Below are positions 34,704 to 42,012 of a stretch of 64,000 nucleotides of DNA, in pieces (the stretch's first letter is position 1; every line of letters begins with the position of its first letter). The stretch is taken from the NCBI RefSeq assembly GCF_001612745.1, contig NZ_BDBA01000005.1, positions 1 through 64,000 on the forward strand. The letters run 5' to 3'. This stretch comes from Nocardia amamiensis NBRC 102102 (lineage in GTDB: Bacteria > Actinomycetota > Actinomycetes > Mycobacteriales > Mycobacteriaceae). The position numbers and the translations under genes are program-made. The notes below the pieces were generated by a model. The model did no database searches. It saw only the letters and a list, made by a program, of their open reading frames with translations, and was not told where the DNA came from.

Positions 34704-35480
34704 CTATGCCGTGGCAGCGCGCGTTTCCTCGACAGGCAACTCGACCCCGCCCACCAGCTCCTCGAACCGCGCGACGACCTTTTCGTGGTACATGCCGAAC
34801 AGATCCTCGAACAGCGCCAGTTGCGCCTCGCTCGGCCCGGAGCCGGAAGCCCACACCGCGGCAAGCGCGCGCCAGACCAGGACATGCAGGTCGGGCGCGC
34901 CCGCGAAGTACGCCTCGACCGCCTCGGGGACCTCGAGCACCATTTCGCCGATCGAGTTCAGGATCGCGCGCTGCATGGTGAGACCGAGCGCGGTCAGCAT
35001 CCTGCGCACCAGCGCGACTTCGATGGTCAGCAGCCGCCGCAGATCCGGAACATCCTGGCGAGCAATCGTTTCGAGCTCGTCGATCGAGGCCTTCCACTCG
35101 GCCATGTCGATCTCCTGCGAGCCACTGGTGTAGGCGAGCAGCGCCTCGAACACGAGATTGCGCTCCACGTCCACGATGTCGTGGAACATCTCGATCGCGA
35201 GGTCGGGCATGGGAATCGAGAAGCGGAACAGTTGGCGGTACACGTCGACGCCGCCGGACTCGCGAACGTCCCGAATCGTGAATCCCTTGCCGCGCCGAGC
35301 TTCGACGAAGCCGTACGACTCCAGCCGACCCAAAGTCAGCTGCGCCGTCGCGCGGTTCATGTCGAACTCCTCGGCCACCTGACGCACCGACGGCATGAGA
35401 TCCCCCGGTTGATATTCACCCGCGGCAACCCGGCGCGCCAGCTCGTCGGCAACGTCGGCGACCACCGTCTGGGATCCCAT
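34704..35480 (-). CDS. GntR/FadR-family transcriptional regulator
   Basis: A 258-residue regulator. Residues ~8-72 are a GntR winged helix (ADELARRVAAGEYQPGDLMPSVRQVAEEFDMNRATAQLTLGRLESYGFVEARRGKGFTIRD is the region). The rest is an all-helical ligand domain of FadR type (FHDIVDVERNLVFEALLAY and LTIEVALVRRMLTALG). FadR relatives respond to acyl-CoA or organic acids, which fits the lipid genes around it. ATG 35480 has GAAAGGTGA eight bases upstream; a GTG three codons earlier is too close to that site. Confidence 0.88.
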   Translation of the reverse strand: MGSQTVVADVADELARRVAAGEYQPGDLMPSVRQVAEEFDMNRATAQLTLGRLESYGFVEARRGKGFTIRDVRESGGVDVYRQLFRFSIPMPDLAIEMFHDIVDVERNLVFEALLAYTSGSQEIDMAEWKASIDELETIARQDVPDLRRLLTIEVALVRRMLTALGLTMQRAILNSIGEMVLEVPEAVEAYFAGAPDLHVLVWRALAAVWASGSGPSEAQLALFEDLFGMYHEKVVARFEELVGGVELPVEETRAATA

Positions 35481-35585
35481 CGAAGTCACCTTTCGACTAT
35501 TTTCGAATACGTCCCAGACAGTCTAGGCCCTACTGTTCGGTACTGCACCTATGTCACACTTGTCCGCGCAACTGTGAGGTGACTC

Positions 35586-37076
35586 ATGACCTTCCGGCCC
35601 ATCGGTGAACGCCCCGGGGAACCGTTCCCGGGCAAGCGATCCCGGCTCTTCGCGTCGCGATCCTATGATAAACCTCCAGTTCACAGTGCAATTCGCGGCG
35701 CCAAGCTCGCCGCGCTCCCGATGGCCTTCGCCGGACGTCAGGCGGCGGGCGCCGGTAAACGCGCATTCGGGAAATCGGCCGAAGAAGTCAATCGCGACAT
35801 CCAGCTCCGCACCGCACAGCACATTTTCGAAGTACTCGGCGAGCTGAAGGGCTGCGCCGCGAAACTGGGTCAGTTGCTGGCCATCTACGAACTGGCGCTG
35901 CCACAGGAGCTCGCCGAGCCGTACCGGATCGCGCTGAGCAGGCTGCAGGACGCCGCGCCGGCCATGCTGCCGCACACTGTGCACGCCGCCATGGCGGCCA
36001 GTATGGGCGAGCAGTGGCGGTCGCGATTCCGCGAGTTCGACGACCGCCGCGCCGCCGCGGCATCGCTCGGCCAGGTGCACCGCGCGGTCTGGCACGACGG
36101 CAGGCAGGTCGCGGTCAAGGTGATGTACCCCGGCGGCAGGCAGGCGGTGGCGGGTGATCTGGACCAGCTGCGCCGAATCTCCTATCTCGCTTCGGTTTTC
36201 CTGCCCGGCGCGGACGTCGAGGCGGTGACCGAGGCGATCTGCGCGTCGGTCACCGACGAACTCGACTACGCGGCCGAGGCCGGCCACCAAAGGGCTTTCG
36301 CCGCCGCCTATGCCGACGATCCGGACTTCCACGTGCCGAACGTTGTCGCACAGCACGGCGACGTGCTGATCAGCGAATGGATCGAGGGCACGCCGGTGCA
36401 GCGGATCATCGCCTCCGGGTCGCGGGCCGAGCGAGACCGGGTCGGCATGCTCATGGTCCGCTTCGTCACCTCGGGCTGGGGCAGGCACGGCCTGCTGTAC
36501 GCCGATCCGCACCCGGGGAACTTCCGGCTGCTGCCCGACGGCCGGCTCGGCGTGGTGGATTTCGGCGCCTGCTGCGCATGGCCGCCCGCGGGTTTCGCCG
36601 AGCTGACCCTGGATTACTGCAAGGCGATCTTCACCGGCGGCCCTGAAGACCTGGCGGCCGCGACGCGCAGGCACGGATTCGTGCAGTCCGGACGCGCCTT
36701 CGATAGCGCGGAGCTCTACGCCGCGATCAGCCCGTGCGGCGAGCCGCTACGGCACTCGACCTATCGGCTGACCACGCGCTGGTTGCGCCGGCAGGTGCTG
36801 CGCACCACGAATCCCCGCCTGTCGAACGTGCTCCGGCAGACGACCATGCCCGCCTACTGCACTCCCTTCGCCCGCTCGTTCCTGACTCTGGTCGGCGTGC
36901 TCGGCCAGTTGGAGACCGAGGGGCACTATCGCGACGAAATCCTCCGCTGGTTACCGGAATTGGCCGAGGCGTTCACCTCTGACGAGGACGCTACCTGCAC
37001 TGCGCGGCCGGTAGATCTGGACGCGGTGCGCAGGCGTCGGTCCGCAGCCGGTGAGCGCAGCCGGTCCATCGGCTGA
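35586..37076 (+). CDS. ABC1/ADCK/UbiB-family atypical kinase
   Basis: A 496-residue atypical kinase. It has the family-specific KxGQ motif in GCAAKLGQLLA near residue 88, the alanine-rich nucleotide loop AAAASLGQVHRA, the lysine in QVAVKVMYPG, the acidic ESxxxELDY-like VTDELDYAAEA, the catalytic LLYADPHPGNF near residue 305 and GVVDFGACC. UbiB/ADCK proteins support quinone synthesis and lipid homeostasis, apparently as ATPases rather than protein kinases. GAGGTGA precedes the ATG. It is divergent from the GntR regulator, with 105 bases between starts. Confidence 0.92.
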   Translation: MTFRPIGERPGEPFPGKRSRLFASRSYDKPPVHSAIRGAKLAALPMAFAGRQAAGAGKRAFGKSAEEVNRDIQLRTAQHIFEVLGELKGCAAKLGQLLAIYELALPQELAEPYRIALSRLQDAAPAMLPHTVHAAMAASMGEQWRSRFREFDDRRAAAASLGQVHRAVWHDGRQVAVKVMYPGGRQAVAGDLDQLRRISYLASVFLPGADVEAVTEAICASVTDELDYAAEAGHQRAFAAAYADDPDFHVPNVVAQHGDVLISEWIEGTPVQRIIASGSRAERDRVGMLMVRFVTSGWGRHGLLYADPHPGNFRLLPDGRLGVVDFGACCAWPPAGFAELTLDYCKAIFTGGPEDLAAATRRHGFVQSGRAFDSAELYAAISPCGEPLRHSTYRLTTRWLRRQVLRTTNPRLSNVLRQTTMPAYCTPFARSFLTLVGVLGQLETEGHYRDEILRWLPELAEAFTSDEDATCTARPVDLDAVRRRRSAAGERSRSIG

Positions 37077-37345
37077 CCCGATCGGCGACGCGCGCAATCG
37101 GACGCGCCGTGGGGGCATACGCCCAGGCGCGGTGGAGGGCTGCCCGCTGCGCGTCACACGCGTGCTGCGGCATCCGCACTGACGGTCGTCGAGTTCAGCG
37201 CAAAGAATCAACGCCGTCGGCCCGGCTGCGACAGTCGGCAGTGTCATCGACCATTGGGGCGCTCACGGGGGACTTCGACAGCACGTGGGAGCGATCGCCC
37301 AATCCGATTGCGGCGGCTGGCTTTCCCGCTGACCAAGCGAAACGA

Positions 37346-37945
37346 TCAGCGCAACAACCACTCCCGCCACCGCGGCGCGATCAGGGCGGCGACCTCGTCA
37401 TAGCCCGCCGCCCCGGGATGTGCGCCGTCGCCGGCACGGACCTCGGCGGCCCACACCGCGTTGTCGCACAGCGGCTGATACACGCTCACGTAGGGCACGC
37501 CCGACGCCGCACAGGTCTGTGCGAACCGCGCGTCGAGCGCGGCCGTGCGGGCATTGTGTTCGTCGTCCGCGATCGGCGGCGGTGCCACCACCAGCACCGG
37601 CCAGCCTCGCTCGGCGGCCTGCGCCAGCAGGCGCTCCAGATTGGCCACCGACTGCGCGGGCGACACTCGTGGACCGCCGTTCTCGTACAAGCCGTCGTTC
37701 ACGCCGAACGACAGCACCACCCTGGCGTCCACGCCCTCGGGCAGCCGCGGCGAGCACTCGATCAGCCAGCGGTCCAGGATCTCGGCCGAGGTCTGCCTAC
37801 GCACGCCCAGGTTGTACCCGGTCAGCGGCACCCCCTCCGCGTGCGCCGCCGCCGAAAGCCGACCGGCCCAGCCCAGGCAGCGTTCGTCGCCGACGCCGGC
37901 GACGAACGAGTCTCCAACGAAACACACACGCAGATCACGGCTCAC
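37346..37945 (-). CDS. SGNH/GDSL-type esterase or lipase
   Basis: A 199-residue SGNH hydrolase. Block I is VCFVGDSFVAGVGD with the catalytic serine, the glycine block is YNLGVRRQTSAEIL, block III is FGVNDGL and block V is DGAHPGAAGYDEVA with Asp and His of the triad. There is no signal peptide, so it is probably cytoplasmic; such enzymes deacylate small esters or thioesters. The start is GTG 37945 with GAGGATCGGG upstream; a longer frame to 38092 runs into the repeat array and is rejected. Confidence 0.88.
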   Translation of the reverse strand: MSRDLRVCFVGDSFVAGVGDERCLGWAGRLSAAAHAEGVPLTGYNLGVRRQTSAEILDRWLIECSPRLPEGVDARVVLSFGVNDGLYENGGPRVSPAQSVANLERLLAQAAERGWPVLVVAPPPIADDEHNARTAALDARFAQTCAASGVPYVSVYQPLCDNAVWAAEVRAGDGAHPGAAGYDEVAALIAPRWREWLLR

Positions 37946-38000
37946 CGCCCGATCCTCGCAGCGCGAGACTCGGACGCGTGCAGCGGGTGCGGGCAATATG

Positions 38001-38230
38001 CGGCTGCCTCGCCTTCGCTCGGCCCGGCGCACGAGCGACTGCTCGAACCCTTCACTCGGCCCCGCGCACGAGCGACTGCTCGAACCCTTCACTCGGCCCC
38101 GCGCACGAGCGACTGCCCGAACCCTTCACTCGGCCCCGCGCACGAGCGACTGCCCGAACCCTCGCTCAGCCCGCCGCGCGAGCGGCTGCTCGAGCCTTGG
38201 CTCAGCCCGGCGCGGGCTGAGGACGGGCTC
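38001..38230. repeat. 37-base tandem array inside a dispersed intergenic element
   Basis: This is the 338-base gap between the SGNH gene and the 2OG-oxygenase gene. Near-identical 37-base units start at 38053, 38090 and 38127, with diverged 36-37-base units before (about 38015) and after (38163, 38199). Each unit has CACTCGGCCCC, then GCGCACGAGCGACTG, then (C/T)CGAACCCTT. As 37 is not a multiple of 3, the array cannot code for a repeated peptide in one frame. The flanks at 38001-38030 match 56426-56455 in 29 of 30 bases, so the array looks like an expansion within a dispersed element. Confidence 0.85.
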
Positions 38231-38283
38231 CGTCCGACTGCGCCATTTATGATCGCGGAGGGTCAGACCGGGAGGGAGTGATC

Positions 38284-39066
38284 GTGACAACCGAGTCGGG
38301 GCTCGCGGTGCCGGAGTGGTTCGCGGAGTTGTTCGCCCATCGGCGCTGGGTCCGGCGCAGCCAACCGTTTCCGCACGTGTACGCCCGCGACGTCTTCGTT
38401 CCGGAGTTCTATCAGCGACTGACCGACGAACTGGACCGGGTTCGCCGCGAACGTCCCGGGCTGTCCGGTTCGGTCGCCGACGGCTACAGCGCGGACGGCA
38501 TTCGCCTGGCCGATCTGCGCGACGGGCCGCTCGCGATATTCGCCTCGCGGGAGTGGCACGACCTGGTCGCCAGGGTCGGCGGCGTCGCGGCGACCGGCGA
38601 TATCGAGGGATCGGTGCACCATCACCGTCCGGGCAGTCCGTTCGGCTGGCCCCACAACGACCTCAACCCGGCTTGGTTCCAAGGGCCATCCCCTGGTCCC
38701 GGCGAGGTCCGGTTGCCGGACGGGACGGTCGACACCAAGACCGGGGCACGCGCGCCCGGCGTCGTCGCACGCGAGACCGTTCGCGGCGTCGCGGTGCTGT
38801 TCTATCTGGGCAATCCCGGGTGGGAGCCCGGCGACGGCGGCGAGACCGCGCTGTACGACCACGTCGCCGACGACGCCACGCTACCGTCGGTGACGCTTGT
38901 TCCGCCGCTGGACAATTCGCTGATCCTGTTCGAGGTCACGCCGCGCAGCTGGCACACCTTCGCGGGCAACAACGCCAAAGACCGCAACAGCGTGGTGATG
39001 TGGGTGCATCGCACCAAGGTGGATGCCGAAGGGCGCTGGGGAGGAGACAAGATTGTCCACTGGTGA
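38284..39066 (+). CDS. 2-oxoglutarate/Fe(II) oxygenase-like protein
   Basis: A 260-residue protein with the double-stranded beta-helix iron site of 2OG oxygenases: GWPHNDLNPAW (HxD) near residue 122, SWHTFAGNN (distal His) near residue 220 and RNSVVMWVHR with a candidate 2-oxoglutarate arginine. The N-terminus (FPHVYARDVFVPEFYQRL) is like that of prolyl-hydroxylase relatives that modify proteins or small metabolites. The substrate is unknown. The array upstream ends just before its promoter. GTG 38284 is preferred since GGAGGGA lies seven bases upstream; a GTG at 38278 is too close to it. Confidence 0.75.
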   Translation: MTTESGLAVPEWFAELFAHRRWVRRSQPFPHVYARDVFVPEFYQRLTDELDRVRRERPGLSGSVADGYSADGIRLADLRDGPLAIFASREWHDLVARVGGVAATGDIEGSVHHHRPGSPFGWPHNDLNPAWFQGPSPGPGEVRLPDGTVDTKTGARAPGVVARETVRGVAVLFYLGNPGWEPGDGGETALYDHVADDATLPSVTLVPPLDNSLILFEVTPRSWHTFAGNNAKDRNSVVMWVHRTKVDAEGRWGGDKIVHW

Positions 39067-39829
39067 ACGCCGCGTGTGCCTGCTCACCGGCGCCAGCGGC
39101 ACGCTCGGCGACGCCTTCTGCCGTACCTACTACCGCGACTACGACATCGTCGCCGTGTGCCGCACTCGCACGCCCGCCGCGCCGTCGCAACTGGAGTGGT
39201 ACGTCGATCCGCTCGCGCCGGACGCGGCGCTGCCGGAGAACGAATCGCGCATTTTCGTGGTCCGGTCCGATCTGACGCAGCCGGGTGAGGTGGACCGGGT
39301 CGTCGACTTGGCGTTGGCCCGGTTCGGCCACGTCGACCTGCTGGTGAACAACGCGGCGCACCTGCGGCTGCACCCGCGCGGCATCGTCGACGGAGACGCG
39401 GCACTGGAGGACTTCGATCGCCATTTCGCACTGAACGTCGGTGTGCCCCTTCGTCTTGCGACGCGTTTGGCACAGCGATGCTGGTTGCACGCCGGTCCGG
39501 AGAACCGCGCGCGCAACCGCAACATCGTCAACGTCTCGAGCATCTCCGGATCGGAGGTGTACCCGGGACAGACTCTGTACTCCGCGTCGAAGGCCGCGCT
39601 GAATCAACTGACTCGTGGTATTGCCGCCGAGTTCGCCGAGTTCGGTGTGCGCGCCAATGCCATCGCGCCCAACAGTTTTCCCGCGCTCGTGCCCACCGAG
39701 CAGGTCGCTCGGGCGATCGCCGAGCTGGACGCGAGCGACCGGTCGGGCGCGGTGTACGGCGTCGAGCTGGACCCGATGGACGAGCCGGAGGGCGTCAACT
39801 CCCTCCGGCTCGCCGACGCCGAACCCTGA
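39053..39829 (+). CDS. SDR-family oxidoreductase coupled to the 2OG oxygenase
   Basis: A 258-residue short-chain dehydrogenase. It has TGASGTLGDAF as the cofactor motif near residue 12, NNAAHLRL (NNAx), the serine in NVSSISGS and YSASKAALN as the catalytic YxxxK. The C-terminal part is normal in length. The start is TTG 39053, inside the end of the oxygenase gene, because GGAGGAGAC lies six bases upstream; the 14-base overlap implies translational coupling. The pair may carry out consecutive oxidations on one metabolite; that is inference. Confidence 0.85.
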   Translation: MSTGERRVCLLTGASGTLGDAFCRTYYRDYDIVAVCRTRTPAAPSQLEWYVDPLAPDAALPENESRIFVVRSDLTQPGEVDRVVDLALARFGHVDLLVNNAAHLRLHPRGIVDGDAALEDFDRHFALNVGVPLRLATRLAQRCWLHAGPENRARNRNIVNVSSISGSEVYPGQTLYSASKAALNQLTRGIAAEFAEFGVRANAIAPNSFPALVPTEQVARAIAELDASDRSGAVYGVELDPMDEPEGVNSLRLADAEP

Positions 39830-39835
39830 CCGCCG

Positions 39836-40693
39836 CTATTCCGCGGTCGCGATGCCGGTGGCCTGCTCGGACAGCGTCCACAATCGCTGTGCGAGACCGG
39901 CATCGATCGCCTGCTTGTTGCTCGGCGGCTCCAGCTTGAATCGGTGGAAGTACTGCCCGTTGATCGCCTCGCCGTCGGCGGTGGTGGCCAGATGCACCAA
40001 GGGCTCGGCGCCCTTGTCCGGGCGGATGAAGAACGGGCGCGACAGCGGAGACCGGATGAACCAGCCGAGGCCGAGCGGCGCGTTGTCGTAGACGTGAGTG
40101 GCGACTGCCCCGGGGTGGAAGGCCGCGGTGGTGAGACCGGTGCCCTCGGTGCGGCGGGCCAGCTCCCTGGTGAACAGGATGTTCGCGAGCTTGGACGCGG
40201 CGTACGCGCCGAGTTGGTTGAACGAACCCGTCGGCTCGTTGACCGTGTCCAGGTCCAGCTTGGCCATCCGGTAGGTCGTGCTCGAGGTGTTGACCACCCT
40301 GGCCCGCGACTGGGTCAGGCGCTCCAGCAGGAGGTTGGTCAGCAGGAACGACGCCAGATGGTTGACCTGGAAGGTCAGCTCGTTGCCGTCGTCGGTGACG
40401 GTGCGCTTGGGCCAGGCGCCGCCCGCGTTGTTGGCCAGCACATCGATGCGCTGATACCGGTCGAGCAACTGATCGGCCAGCTTGCGCACGTCATCGAGCC
40501 GGGCGAAGTCGGCGACGAACGGCTGCGCGCCCGCGTTCGCCGCCACCTCCCCGGTGCGTTCCGGCGATCGGCCCACCACCGCGACGGTGGCGCCGCGCGC
40601 CGCGAGCCGCTGCGCCGCCTCGGCGCCGATGCCGGAGCTCGCACCGGTCACCACTATCGTCTTACCGGTCAAATCCTTGTCCTGCATTGCCAT
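39836..40693 (-). CDS. SDR-family oxidoreductase, retinol-dehydrogenase-like
   Basis: A 285-residue SDR. It shows VVTGASSGIGAEAA near residue 12, VLANNAGGAWP, the serine in VVNTSSTTYRM and GAYAASKLANILFTREL as the catalytic YxxxK. The long C-terminus (FHPGAVATHVYDNAP) is typical of the WWOX/retinol-dehydrogenase-like subgroup common in actinobacteria. The start ATG 40693 follows GGGAGGCGGGA. It lies 20 bases after a deacetylase gene and is probably its operon partner. It converges with the preceding SDR, with 6 bases between stops. Confidence 0.9.
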   Translation of the reverse strand: MAMQDKDLTGKTIVVTGASSGIGAEAAQRLAARGATVAVVGRSPERTGEVAANAGAQPFVADFARLDDVRKLADQLLDRYQRIDVLANNAGGAWPKRTVTDDGNELTFQVNHLASFLLTNLLLERLTQSRARVVNTSSTTYRMAKLDLDTVNEPTGSFNQLGAYAASKLANILFTRELARRTEGTGLTTAAFHPGAVATHVYDNAPLGLGWFIRSPLSRPFFIRPDKGAEPLVHLATTADGEAINGQYFHRFKLEPPSNKQAIDAGLAQRLWTLSEQATGIATAE

Positions 40694-40713
40694 TCCCGCC
40701 TCCCGAGCATCGG

Positions 40714-41613
40714 CTATGTGACCCGATCGTCTTCGGATCGCGCGGATTCGGCAAGTGCCGACGCGCCCGTGTAGTGCTCGGCGATCTCGTCGCTGGTGGT
40801 CAGCCACACCCCGGGGTGGGTCGCCACGTAGTCGAGGGCTTGGTCCAGATATTTGATCCGGAATGCCCGGCCGATCACGAACGGGTGCAGGGCGAGCGCC
40901 ATGACGCGGCCGCTGTCGGCCGACTCGGCGTAGAGCTGGTCGACTTGGTCACGGACGATCCGCACGAATTCCGGCCCGCTGGTGGCCTTGCCCAGAAACA
41001 GGGTGTTGTCGTTCAGTTCCACCGAGTAGGGGACGCTGAGCATGCCCGGCACGGACAGGGGATACGGCTGATCGTCGTTGGTCCAATCGAGCACATAGTC
41101 CAAGCCGAGTTCGGCGAGCAGTCGCGGGGTGTGGAACGTCTCGGTGAGCGCGGGACCCATCCAGCCGCGCGGCATGCGGCCGGTCGCGCGTTCGATGGTC
41201 GCGACGACGTCGGCGAGATAGGCGCGCTCCTGGTCCACCGACATGTCCGCCTGGAAGATCGAGTTGTTCTTCCCGTGCGCCAGCCACGCCCAGTTCCGCT
41301 GCACGCCCGCGGCGATGATCTGCGGATTGCGGGCGGCGACATCGGAGTTGAGTAGCGCGCTGGCCCGGATGCCGTGCCGGTCGAGCACCTCGATCACCCG
41401 CCAGATGCCGACCCGCGGCCCGTAATCGCGCCATCCGTAGTTCAGCGGATCGGGCGCCAGTCCGGCGGTGCCGGGAAAGATGCTCGTGCTGGGCCGGTCC
41501 ACCTGATAGTGCTCGATGTTGAGACCGACATAGAACGCCACCCTGGCCCCGCCGGGCCAGTGCACCGGCGCGCGCTCGACGATCGGGCTGTAGTCGAAGA
41601 GTTCGTTGTCCAT
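40714..41613 (-). CDS. polysaccharide-deacetylase-family protein, PuuE-like
   Basis: A 299-residue NodB-fold protein. Landmarks are YGWRDYGPRVGIWRVIEVLDRHGIRASALLNSDVAA (strand 1 and the RVGIWR segment seen in PuuE/allantoinase-like members), AWLAHGKNNSIF, GWMGPALTETFHTPRLLAELG and MALALHPFVIGRAFR. The canonical HxxxH zinc motif is altered to HGKNN, so the activity may be amide hydrolysis on a small molecule rather than on chitin. No signal peptide is present, which also argues against a cell-wall substrate. ATG 41613 is the first good start; the upstream open frame enters the divergent repeat region. Confidence 0.75.
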   Translation of the reverse strand: MDNELFDYSPIVERAPVHWPGGARVAFYVGLNIEHYQVDRPSTSIFPGTAGLAPDPLNYGWRDYGPRVGIWRVIEVLDRHGIRASALLNSDVAARNPQIIAAGVQRNWAWLAHGKNNSIFQADMSVDQERAYLADVVATIERATGRMPRGWMGPALTETFHTPRLLAELGLDYVLDWTNDDQPYPLSVPGMLSVPYSVELNDNTLFLGKATSGPEFVRIVRDQVDQLYAESADSGRVMALALHPFVIGRAFRIKYLDQALDYVATHPGVWLTTSDEIAEHYTGASALAESARSEDDRVT

Positions 41614-41775
41614 GCCCACATGCTCGAACTTGACACCAATGTCAGGATCAACCTCGAGCACGAGTGATGTGCGGCACAGTAGGTGGAGAACCTTGCAACA
41701 ACCAGCGGATATCAAGAACATCGCCGCATGCGCCGCGCAGTATCGTGCAGCGAACGCAACAACTGATCTCGTACG

Positions 41776-42012
41776 CACCTGGGTAAGCCGCCGGGCACGC
41801 CCAGAACACCACCGGCACCCAACGCAGGACCTGAAGCAAATCCTGCGCCACCCGACTGGTACGGCCGGAAGACCCGGAGAGGCGGAGGAGCACAGCACAT
41901 GGGCAACTCGTCGGGTACGCCCAGAACACGAGCGGCACCCAACGCAGGACCTGAACGCAAATCCCGCGTCACCCGACTGGTACGGCCGGAAGACTCGGAG
42001 GGGCGCAAGAGC
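41776..42012 (+). repeat. 120-base tandem duplication spanning the start of the next gene
   Basis: Two adjacent copies, 41776-41895 and 41896-42012. Shared blocks include ACGCCCAGAACAC, GGCACCCAACGCAGGACCTGA and ACCCGACTGGTACGGCCGGA. The second copy has one extra base after CCTGAA, so the copies differ in frame. The second copy contains the ATG at 41899 and the first ~38 codons of the downstream membrane protein; the first has CTG in place of ATG. This fills most of the gap between the divergent deacetylase gene and that start. Confidence 0.85.

Noticed and set aside
38015..38230. CRISPR array
   Set aside because: The repeats are directly adjacent, with no unique spacers, and there are no cas genes; it is a tandem repeat.
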